Below, in pieces: positions 1-7,664 of a DNA stretch of 14,025 nt. Made by a program: the position numbers and the translations under genes. Within the stretch, counting starts at the first letter, position 1. The number at the start of each line of letters is the position of its first letter. The stretch comes from Thalassiosira profunda (taxonomy: Eukaryota > Bacillariophyta > Thalassiosirophyceae > Thalassiosirales > Thalassiosiraceae), in contig JALLAP010003760.1 of assembly GCA_036939355.1 (NCBI GenBank), positions 1 to 14,025 of the forward strand, given 5' to 3'. The notes under the pieces were generated by a model, which did not search any database, was not told the DNA's origin, and was given only the letters and a program-made list of their open reading frames with translations.

Positions 1-537
1 GTGAAGTGCTACCTGAATATGAAGGGCTTTGATCGATGCCCAATATGCTTCTCGGACAACCCCCGAAGCCCCTTTCATATTGTCCGGCCCCAAAACTGCC
101 ATCACTTCGGATGTATGAGCTGCATGGTAAAGTGGCATGCAGAACGGAAGTACAGCGGCTGCCCTTTGTGCAGAAAGGGGAGCTCGACCAAACTCTTTGA
201 CATTGCATCGGAGATAAACTACGCCTGGCGATGGCTGTACCCAATCTGGGAAGCGGTGTGGTTCTACCATCTGATACTCTTGATGTATTTGCACGCATTT
301 GACGGGATCGAATCCAATCCGACGCTCATAGGGTGCTGCGTGGTTCTATGTTGCTGCCATCTGCTGTGGGTGCTGTTTCTGGGGCATGGCTTCGTGTTCC
401 AATTGAAAGAGCTGCTGCGATCGAACCGACTGATCGATGCGCACAATAGAAGAATAGAGGAAAGGGAAAGACTTCGTCTGCAATACGAGGCTCGGCCGGC
501 GCTTGCTGAGAGTCTAGTATCGGCCGATGGCAATTAG
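1..537 (+). CDS. RING-HC finger membrane protein, probable E3 ubiquitin ligase (5' partial)
   Basis: The frame is open from the first base, so the true start may lie upstream; the first in-frame ATG is at 19. Numbering from the window edge, a C3HC4 RING is complete: C13-x2-C16, C33-x-H35, C38-x2-C41, C54-x2-C57, with the usual proline after the first cysteine of the outer CxxC pairs (CPIC, CPLC). Two hydrophobic stretches follow (about 79-100 and 107-133, the second rich in cysteine), then a charged, probably helical tail (about 136-165). This suggests a membrane-anchored E3 with RING and tail on the same side. RING domains of this kind recruit E2-ubiquitin; the substrate cannot be inferred. 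The stop TAG is at 535-537 and no intron is visible. RING class is seen directly; ligase activity and topology are inferred. Confidence 0.8.
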   Translation: MKCYLNMKGFDRCPICFSDNPRSPFHIVRPQNCHHFGCMSCMVKWHAERKYSGCPLCRKGSSTKLFDIASEINYAWRWLYPIWEAVWFYHLILLMYLHAFDGIESNPTLIGCCVVLCCCHLLWVLFLGHGFVFQLKELLRSNRLIDAHNRRIEERERLRLQYEARPALAESLVSADGN

Positions 538-818
538 ATGTATATTTTTAGGACAGATCTTAATGATTACGAGGGCACTCTTGCTATGTGCTGTGGGCTC
601 CTTCTCTCGGCCATCTCTCTTTCTTTCAAGCCAGCCAGCTGCATCAGGGAAGGCTCTCTAGAGGTAAGTACTAGCTTGGTGCAAGAAGAGAAGGGGCAGT
701 TCATTTCTCCGCCTTTTTTTCCCCTCATACAAAATCCACGGATTCCCACGTTGATTTCGCCCTCGGCCTCCTCCTCCACCTCCTCTTGCCGCTCCCCGTG
801 TTCTTTGCCCTCGATGCA

Positions 819-1139
819 ATGGAGGGCTCCTTTGTCCTAAGGGAGATGATGGGCGGCCAGCTCGATTCGAGCGATTGGCCGGTCGCGATATCCGCGCCGC
901 CGCCGGTGGCGGACGCATTCAGACGGCTCAACTCAAACTCTGCGGTATCCTCTCGAGCGGACGAGACTGACAGCAGCTCCTCGACGAACAAACAGAGCAC
1001 ACTGCGCATGGTTTCATCCGACGAGGAGGAGCCAAGACCGGGGAAGATATTCAAGGAGGTGACGAGGCAGGGGAACATGCTGTTAATGTCGTCCAAGCCT
1101 CGAATGACGTTGGACCGCACGAAGCAGAAGACGGAATAA
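819..1139 (+). CDS. Doubtful small hypothetical protein (106 aa)
   Basis: An ATG at 819 opens 106 codons to TAA at 1137-1139. The product is hydrophilic, with a serine/acidic middle (DSSSS near residues 49-52, SDEEE near 67-71) and a basic C-terminus. I recognise no family. Upstream, 664-670 reads GTAAGTA after GAG, a strong 5' splice site; a long pyrimidine tract and an AG at 823-824 could join it in frame to this ORF (intron 664-824), but that exon would start at an ATG directly abutting the stop codon of the RING gene. The opposite strand and another forward frame are also open here, so coding status is unproven. It could instead be untranslated sequence. Confidence 0.22.
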   Translation: MEGSFVLREMMGGQLDSSDWPVAISAPPPVADAFRRLNSNSAVSSRADETDSSSSTNKQSTLRMVSSDEEEPRPGKIFKEVTRQGNMLLMSSKPRMTLDRTKQKTE

Positions 1140-1288
1140 CCCCTCTGACAAATTTGATTGCAAAGGTTGACTTGCAAGCTCTACAAGAAGCACCAATCTT
1201 ATTGATTGCACCAGTTGGCCCCGAACGTAGAATGTGAGCAGCACGAGCACGAAATACAGTTCCTAGAAGAAGGTCTGGACAAATATGT

Positions 1289-1329
1289 ATTAGATAAAGA
1301 ACCCCGCTATTAGATAAAAGAACCCCGCT
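1289..1329. repeat. Tandem duplication, two copies of a 20/21-base unit
   Basis: ATTAGATAAAGAACCCCGCT (1289-1308) is followed immediately by a second copy (1309-1329) differing only by one extra A in the A-run. CTGGACAAA also occurs on both sides of the pair. It looks like a local slippage or repair duplication. Confidence 0.9.
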
Positions 1330-1384
1330 GGACAAACAGCGCTGCTCTTCTATCCCTGAGAAACATCCTTTCTCTGCATTCAGC

Positions 1385-1409
1385 TCATGTGGCGACCGGT
1401 GCCACATGA
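1385..1409. other. Perfect 9-bp stem-loop just downstream of the GFAT stop
   Basis: TCATGTGGC (1385-1393) and GCCACATGA (1401-1409) are exact reverse complements around a 7-nt loop. It begins about 30 nt past the GFAT stop in transcript sense, so it probably lies in the 3' UTR. It also contains CATGTG/CACATG E-box-like hexamers. Its function is unknown. Confidence 0.6.
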
Positions 1410-1438
1410 CCTACCCACTCCACAACAACTCTCAATCC

Positions 1439-4054
1439 TTAGTCCACAGTGACAGCCTTGGCGAGGTTGCGGGGGGTATCCGGATTGATGCCGCGCATCA
1501 TGGCAAGCTCGAACGACATCAACTGTATCGGCAACACCGCCCCAAGCGCCGTCAGCGGTCCGTTCGACGGAATCACGAGCGGATCGTCGTCTAATCCCTC
1601 CGCCAGCGACTTCTTGTCGGTAATGATGATCACATCGGCCCCGCGCGCCTTAACCTCCTCGGCCGCCGTCCTCATGTGGTGGGCATGATCATCATCGAAG
1701 ATCAGCTGTCGAGGCGAAGTTGAATGTTAGATGGAACGCATTAGCATCAAAGAAGGCACCCCTGTCTCCATCTTCTCACCATGATGATGGGCGTTGCGCC
1801 AAACTTCCCATTGTCGTCCGATTCGATGAGGGCGAAAGGCCCGTGCTTGAGCGCCCCGCCGCTGTACCCCTCGGCGTGAAGGTAGCACATCTCCTTGATC
1901 TTCAAGGCACCCTCCATCGCCACCGGCTCGCCGTACCCCTTGCCAAGGACGAAGCAGTGCTCTTTGCCATTCAATCGCTCCGCGATCTTCTTGCACTTGT
2001 CGCGCGTCTTCAACGCCATACCAAAGCAGATGGGAAGTCGCATCAAACTCTCGCGGAGATTGTTTCCCTCCGTGCTCGCCACATTCGTTCCGTTGACCTT
2101 ATCTTTCAACTCGCGGAACCACAAGGCGATCAACGCGAGCACAGTCACCTGCGTAGTGAAGGCCTTGGTCGAGGCCACGGCGTTCTCGCGCCCGGCATTG
2201 CAGTACACTCCAAGCTTGGTCGTACGGGCGATCAACGATCCCACAGCGTTGACCACGCTCAACACCGTCACATCCTTCTCCTGCGCCGCGCTCACCACCC
2301 GGGCCACGTCCTTCGTCTCGCCACTCTGCGAAATGACCAGGAACGCGCTCTTGGCGGCAGCGCTGGGGTCGTGCGGGAAATCGCTAGGCTCAACCTCCGC
2401 GGCGTCGATGGAGTGGACAACGTCGAAGCTGCCCAGGTGCTTCATGAGCTTCTCGGCGTAGCGACCTGCATTGAGACTCGTACCGCAGGCGCAGAGGGTC
2501 ATGAAGTCGACAGCCGAGAGCTTGTCTGACATCTTTTCGAGGCCTCCAAGAGTGATTTTGTCCGACATGAGGCGACCACCAAAGCCGAGAGCGCGGCCAA
2601 TTGCCTCGGGCTGCTCGTAGCACCTAAAATAATCGCCAAGCATTGGATGAGTCGACAGATAATACAAGCGACCATTGTCAGGAACTCGCATCGCAACTCA
2701 CTCTTTCAACGTCCAGTGAGTGTAGGGAGCCGGACTGAGCTTCACCTCCTGGTCCGGGGCCACTTGCATCCGCCCCAAGTCCAGCGTGGTGCCATCGGCG
2801 TGCAGCACTCCAATCTCCCCATCCTGCATGGAAATGAAGTTCTTCGTGTAGCGGTTGAACGCCGACGTCTCCGACGCGATGAACATCCGATCGGACCCGA
2901 TCCCAATCACGAGCGGGGACCCGTTGCACGCCACCACGAGTTCGTCCGGGGCGTCGGTGCACATGATGCCCAGTCCCCACGTGCCGTCGCAGCGCACCAT
3001 GGCCTTCTCAGTGGCCTCCTTCACCGAACACCCTTCCTTTTCGTAGACCTCTCCAATGAGCTTGGCAATGACCTCTGTGTCCGTCTGGGATGAGAACTTG
3101 TGTCCGCGGGATTGGAGTTCGCGCCGGAGCTCGTTCGCGTTGTTGAGCGTGCCGTTGTGGACGAGGGCGATCTTGCCAGAGCTGTCGAGGTGCGGATGCG
3201 CGTTCTCGTCCGTTTTCCCGCCTGTAGAAGAGGATGTCAATACACGCTAAACCCAGCGAGCAGTCAAACAGGAAGCCACGCGTTGCTACTCACCGTGGGT
3301 AGCCCAACGTGTGTGGGCGATTCCGATGTTGTGGCCCTTCGAGGCGATGGAACGCGCCTCCACGAGCGCGAGACCATCGGCTTTCTCTCCCACGGATGCG
3401 TACTTCGTGACAGTCTAATGTTGTGTGTTGTTGGTTGTTTGTCCATTCAGTATGTGAGCTGTTAATTCTGAAGATACGCGGACGTATGACGGCAATACAC
3501 TGACGCATACTCACAAGACCATCGGAGGGGGTGCCAGACATGGTGGCGATACCAGCGCTGTCGTAGCCTCGATTCTTTAGAATGGTGAGGCCCTCCACGA
3601 GAAACTCTCTGTTTGGGTGTAGGAAGTTTAGTGATGAGATTGTGAGATGTCAGAGACAGAGAACGGAAGATACACACATCACATGCACAACCTCCAGATT
3701 GCCAAAGCCACCCAAATTTCAGACGCTGCAGTAGCAGCAAAACCAATTTGCAGCTCCCAGACAAACCTCCTCTGCGACGAATGCGTGAACAACTCACCGC
3801 GCATCTCCGCTTCCGCCGACGACGCCGGCAATGCCGCAGCAGTCGGCGCGATCGTTGGCCGTCACGGCGGCAGCGCCCGCGGCGGCGGCCGCCGCGGCGA
3901 ACAGTCCCCCCCGCGCGCGGGAGTTCTCTCCGCGCTGCTGGTGGGCCTGCTGCCCGGCCGCGACGGCGAAGCCCCTCTGGGAGACCCGGGCCGCGGGGGC
4001 GCCGACGGCGGGGGCGCGGCGCACCGCGGCGGCGAGGGCGCGGGAGAGGTTCAT
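1439..4054 (-). CDS. GFAT: Glutamine:fructose-6-phosphate amidotransferase (isomerizing) with mitochondrial-like N-terminal extension
   Basis: The enzyme converts fructose-6-P and glutamine to glucosamine-6-P, the entry step to UDP-GlcNAc, N-glycans and chitin. Six exons join in frame: 4054-3798, 3608-3515, 3414-3294, 3221-2702, 2623-1780, 1705-1439. Introns are 189, 100, 72, 78 and 74 nt, all GTGAGT/GTGAGA...AG. The product is 700 aa. The glutaminase domain has the Ntn cysteine C73 (CGIAGVVG), [15 protein letters not shown] (151-158), VHNG (178-181) and SQTDTE. The isomerase half has two SIS domains with CGTS (377-380), SQSGET (429-434), VASTKAF, and the family C-terminus [10 protein letters not shown]. 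Residues 1-72 are unusual: rich in Ala/Arg, no acidic residue until E43, with an R27-G-F|A30 processing-type motif. No other in-frame ATG precedes the cysteine. The ATG at 4054 has a good context (ACACC). Mitochondrial import is inferred. Confidence 0.93.
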
Positions 4055-4371
4055 GGTGTCAATGCGACTATAAGATATGGTTCAATACTCCGCGGCTGCC
4101 AATGGGGCTTCTCTGTCGGCGGCTTTGGGGTAGGGTGTGGCTCTCCGACGTATTGAGGAGGCGGCGCACCTCGTCTCTCAGGGGCATGCACAAAGATTCG
4201 AGATGGCCCGGCCCGCAACAATTTCACGGAATTTTTAGACAAGCCCTTTTGTACTTGCAAAAAAAAGCCGCTCTGGCTTATGCACAAGGACGCGTGGGCT
4301 GCCCGCCGACCCGGCACTTTGCAAGCTCCTCCGCCGGCCCCAGACCCCCTCCCCCCCACCCCCTCCACACC
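4055..4371. promoter_or_regulatory. Divergent (bidirectional) promoter between GFAT and PDH E1-alpha
   Basis: The two start codons are 317 bp apart and face outward, so both promoters and 5' UTRs must fit here. The PDH-proximal 30 bases are almost pure pyrimidine (C-rich) up to CCACACC-ATG. An A-run lies at 4259-4266 within an AT-richer core (about 4225-4285). On the GFAT side TCTTATAG lies about 20 bases upstream of the ATG, too close to be a classical TATA box. I see no other known element. Confidence 0.6.
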
Positions 4372-5652
4372 ATGTTTGCCGCCCGCGCGGCGTCCCTGAT
4401 GCTCCGGCGGTCGGCCGCGGCGGCCTCGTCGTCGTCGGCTTCCGCCGCCGCCGCATCGGCCCTCCGCAACGGCCTCGCCAACAGTGCCACAACCTCCAAC
4501 GCATCCGACAGCGCACGTTTCATGTCCACCGAGGACGTCGCCACCTTCGACCTCACCGGCTCCTTCGAGACCCACAACCTCGAAACCGCCCCCAACGACA
4601 CCATCGACATGTCGAAGGAGGAGCTCCTCTCGCACTTCGAATTGATGTACACGATGCGCCGCATGGAAATCACGTGCGACAACGAGTACAAGGCCCGGGC
4701 GATCCGGGGATTCTGCCACCTCTACGACGGACAGGAGGCCGTGGCCACCGGCATCAATTCGGCGTTCGATCCGGAGGACTCGTGGATCACCAGCTACCGC
4801 TGCCACTGCACGGCGCTGGCGCGGGGAGGGTCCGTGGAGAGCGTCCTGGGGGAGCTGTTTGGGAACGTCGACGGGCAGACCCAGGGCAAGGGCGGGTCGA
4901 TGCACTTTTACAACAAGGCGCACAACTTTTTCGGCGGCCAGGGCATCGTGGGCGCCCAGGTCCCCGTCGGGCTGGGATTGGCCTTCGCCAACCACTACAA
5001 CGCCGCGCCCGGCCAGCCCATGCAGGTGGCCATCGCGTGCTACGGCGACGGCGCCGCCAACCAGGGCCAGATCTGGGAGTCGGCCAACATGGCCAGCCTG
5101 TGGAACCTCCCCATGATCTTCTGCATCGAGAACAACCACTACGGCATGGGGACGAGCATGGACCGCCACTCGTCCCACTCGGACTATTACAAGATGGGGA
5201 ACCACATTCCGGGCGTGCGCATCGACGGGATGAACGTCCTCGCGGTGAAGGAGGGGATGCGCTTCGTCAAGGAGTACGTGGGGTCGGGGAAGGGGCCCAT
5301 GTACGTCGAGATGATGACGTACCGGTACCACGGCCACTCCATGTCCGATCCGGGGACGACGTACCGCAACCGCGAGGAGATCGCGCTGACCCGCTCGACG
5401 CGGGATCCCCTCGAATTCGTGAAGCGGACGCTGATGGACGCGGGATTCGCGGACGCGGAGGAGATCAAGGAGACCGAAAAGCGGATTCGGAAGGACGTGG
5501 CGGCGCAGGTGAAGCAGGCGAAGGCGTCGCCCAAGCCGACGATCGAGCCGCACCTGTTCAATTACGTGTACACGTCGGGCGGCGGGAAGGAGGAGAACGA
5601 GCACCCGCCCCACATTCGCATGCCGGACTTTGCAAAGAGCAAGAACTATTAG
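4372..5652 (+). CDS. PDHA1: Pyruvate dehydrogenase E1 component subunit alpha, mitochondrial
   Basis: This is the thiamine-diphosphate subunit of the pyruvate dehydrogenase complex, which with E1-beta decarboxylates pyruvate and acetylates E2 lipoyl groups in the mitochondrial matrix. One exon encodes 426 aa, normal for the family. Residues 1-50 are an Ala/Ser/Arg presequence with R49-F-M|S52, a plausible R-3 processing site. Family blocks follow: RGFCHLYDGQEA (112-123), the ThDP/Mg motif GDG (225-227)...NN (254-255), and the phosphorylation loop RYHGHSMSDPG (318-328). Position S323 matches mammalian site 1; site 2 is threonine (T330). The mitochondrial presequence argues against the plastid paralogue. 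The frame stays open upstream to 3748, but that part is antisense to GFAT exon 1 and lacks family sequence. E1-beta is not in the window. Confidence 0.96.
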   Translation: MFAARAASLMLRRSAAAASSSSASAAAASALRNGLANSATTSNASDSARFMSTEDVATFDLTGSFETHNLETAPNDTIDMSKEELLSHFELMYTMRRMEITCDNEYKARAIRGFCHLYDGQEAVATGINSAFDPEDSWITSYRCHCTALARGGSVESVLGELFGNVDGQTQGKGGSMHFYNKAHNFFGGQGIVGAQVPVGLGLAFANHYNAAPGQPMQVAIACYGDGAANQGQIWESANMASLWNLPMIFCIENNHYGMGTSMDRHSSHSDYYKMGNHIPGVRIDGMNVLAVKEGMRFVKEYVGSGKGPMYVEMMTYRYHGHSMSDPGTTYRNREEIALTRSTRDPLEFVKRTLMDAGFADAEEIKETEKRIRKDVAAQVKQAKASPKPTIEPHLFNYVYTSGGGKEENEHPPHIRMPDFAKSKNY

Positions 5653-6127
5653 ACGAGTCGTGGGGGAGTGTAGAGCAACGGCGACCGTGTGCAGAGCCTA
5701 GACATCATGTGTAGTGTAAAGGAAAGTAGTAGAGCCTTACAGGTACCATAGGGTGAAGAGCGCTGTTTTGCAAATGAGGATGTCCCCTCAGTTGCGATGC
5801 TCTTGGGATAAAAGCGTCACTAAACACTGGCCTGCGACTGAAGAGGAAGGAGGTGAAGAGGAAGCCTTTGGTGAGACCTTTGAGCAGCCCAAGAGCAGAA
5901 ATAAATGGGGGGAAGCCCCCTTGCCCTAAAAAATGACAAGCGAGAGACTTCATTCATTCGGGCAAGGCTAAGGGAGGCTAAGGGACTCGGGCGCGTCCCG
6001 CATGCGCACCCCAACCAAAGCATAAAGGGAAGGGAGCCCCTCCACGGACATCAGGCCGGCGCCCTGCTATGTAGCACTGCACTTATCCTGGATTACTCTG
6101 CCGTTGTTGACAGACACGTCCCCAACA
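5653..6127. other. Intergenic: PDH 3' flank and BTB gene promoter
   Basis: No gene is seen. AATAAA at 5900-5905, 248 nt past the PDH stop, is a candidate poly(A) signal. It is followed by a short G5-AAG-C5 hairpin (5908-5920). GGCTAAGGGA occurs twice in tandem (5966-5975, 5976-5985), and GAAGAGGAAG is also repeated just upstream. The BTB gene's promoter should lie in about 5990-6127; I see no clear TATA box. Confidence 0.5.
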
Positions 6128-7417
6128 ATGGACGACGAAGAAACGGCCGTGGGCCTTGACGTCCGCGGCGAACTATTCTTCTTTCCCCTGTCAACGGACG
6201 CCAACGACGGGTGCAGTTACTTCAGCGCGAGATTCCGTCCCGACAGCATGCTCGACCCCGGCCTTGCCCGCGTTGACGAACAGGGCCGGGATATTTATGG
6301 TCTCGACCGGGATCCACGCCTCTTCGCGCATGTAGCCGCATACCTGGAAACCAACCAGCGTCCGCCGGCCATTGGGAGGTACGACGAGAATAAACTCCTG
6401 TGGCGCTACCTCCGCGAGGAGGCGGAATATTTGGGGTTGGACGATCTTCTGAAAGTGCTCGCTGTCGCCTTCAGCTGCTCGCCGGACAAAGATAGCACAA
6501 AGGGCGTGCTGTACTGGTTGGGTACAAAGAAGGGCACGGCGGGATATCTAAATCCGTATGAAAGGGGTGTTGTTGATATATCCGGATCGGCCGAAGAAGG
6601 AGAAGATTATTGGGATTATGACAAATCTCTGTTCGTACAGCATCGACCAAATAAGGAGGGCGAGCGTCTCAGTCAACGTATTCGCACAGAAAATCTGAGT
6701 GCAGTTCGTTACAGCGAGTTCACTTATGATCAGATCATGGACGAAGATGGATCGGAGGCAGAAGATATTTTGCATGATATATTTAGCACGAGAAGAAGGG
6801 GGATATTTGATCTATGCGATGCTTGCCATCCCTACTATGGCTGCAGTGATTTGTGTGGGGTCTTGACGTTTAGGAATGGGGTCACAGTATCGCCAACCCA
6901 CTACTCCATTCGCAACGGTGATTGTTATGGGATGTCTGGCGACTGGGACCTTTCTGCTTCGGCAGACGGCAAAAAATGGGTTGTCCTGCACAAGTCTCGG
7001 GGCCGTAGTCCTCTGTATGAGGGAACCGCCAGGCGTATGCATGGGCGGCTCTTAGAGCACCTGAAGCTCCGCGATTACGTCAGACCATTCAATGGAATCG
7101 AAGCGAGGAAGGAGGCTGTATGTGACTACCTGGAGAAGAACCATCGCCACACATGGAAGCTGGACAGTCCATGTTGTGATTTCTTTACTCACTTTCGCAT
7201 CACCAGTGTTCTGGCGCGTGCCGATGATGAAAGACGACACCTCTGCCTCCACGGAATTGGATTGGAAATCTGGGGAGATGTGAAGAGTGGTGAAGAGCAG
7301 GAAGAGCAGCTCTCTAGCTATGCCAAAGCTAGAATTGAGGAGCTTGAGGCGCGGAATGAGGATCTGGAGGCTCGAAATATGGAGCTTGAATCTCAGTTAA
7401 AGCAGCTGAGGAGATGA
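6128..7417 (+). CDS. KCTD-like BTB (T1) protein with discoidin-like domain and C-terminal coiled coil
   Basis: A single exon encodes 429 aa from ATG 6128 (CAACAATGG context). Residues about 10-110 fit the potassium-channel-tetramerisation type of BTB: RGELFFFPLST, SYFSARF, GRDIYGLDRDPRLFAHVAAY, then LREEAEYLGLDDLL. Residues about 125-385 resemble the galactose-binding/F5-8C-like domain that accompanies BTB in several eukaryotic proteins: KGVLYWLGTKKGT at the start, PTHYSIRNGD, WDLSASADGKKWVVL, a TWKL strand, FFTHFRITS, and a closing LCLHGIGLEIWGDV. Residues about 395-429 repeat EELEARN/EDLEARN/MELES, a short coiled coil. BTB proteins of this type often act as oligomeric cullin-3 adaptors; that role is inferred. 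Codon use shifts from GC-ending to AT-leaning at about 6541. It converges on FtsH with 247 bp between stops. Confidence 0.75.
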   Translation: MDDEETAVGLDVRGELFFFPLSTDANDGCSYFSARFRPDSMLDPGLARVDEQGRDIYGLDRDPRLFAHVAAYLETNQRPPAIGRYDENKLLWRYLREEAEYLGLDDLLKVLAVAFSCSPDKDSTKGVLYWLGTKKGTAGYLNPYERGVVDISGSAEEGEDYWDYDKSLFVQHRPNKEGERLSQRIRTENLSAVRYSEFTYDQIMDEDGSEAEDILHDIFSTRRRGIFDLCDACHPYYGCSDLCGVLTFRNGVTVSPTHYSIRNGDCYGMSGDWDLSASADGKKWVVLHKSRGRSPLYEGTARRMHGRLLEHLKLRDYVRPFNGIEARKEAVCDYLEKNHRHTWKLDSPCCDFFTHFRITSVLARADDERRHLCLHGIGLEIWGDVKSGEEQEEQLSSYAKARIEELEARNEDLEARNMELESQLKQLRR

Positions 7418-7664
7418 CCGAGAGCTTCTGGTGAAGCAGACGGACAGCGGAAGCGAGTGAAGGTGAGCGTTGATTCTGATCAATGGGTCATAATACAATA
7501 GTAATAATAGCTTTCGTTTATCAACATTGGATTAGGTGGGACATCCTGACTTAAGTGCTCTTGTCGCGTCACTAGATGGCACCTTCCGTAACAAAGGGGG
7601 GTGGTATGTTCAGTGAGACTGAATTGGCCGGTCAGCCCTGCGCGCTCTATTTGCAGGTCAAACG

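Larger units (their letters stand above)
1140..1438. other. Intergenic, 3' flank of the GFAT gene
   Basis: No gene is visible here. The stretch holds a 20/21-base tandem duplication (1289-1329) and a perfect 9-bp hairpin (1385-1409), listed separately. A forward frame continuing past the 819 ORF is open to about 1236 and a reverse frame across 1051-1407, but neither has a plausible start or a recognisable family signature. Confidence 0.5.

Noticed and set aside
1720..2529. 269-codon plus-strand frame opposite GFAT exon 5
   Set aside because: It is antisense to conserved SIS-domain coding sequence and begins in the GFAT intron.
3748..4371. In-frame extension of the PDH reading frame back to 3748
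   Set aside because: It is antisense to GFAT exon 1 and intron 1, is arginine/proline-rich noise, and the ATG at 4372 starts a good mitochondrial presequence.
4051..5613. 520-codon open frame on the minus strand opposite PDH
   Set aside because: It is a product of GC-ending codons on the true strand; the sequence is His/Arg/Val-rich with no family motif.
5908..5920. G5-AAG-C5 hairpin followed by an A-rich stretch, like a bacterial terminator
   Set aside because: The window is clearly eukaryotic nuclear DNA, and the stem is only 5 bp.
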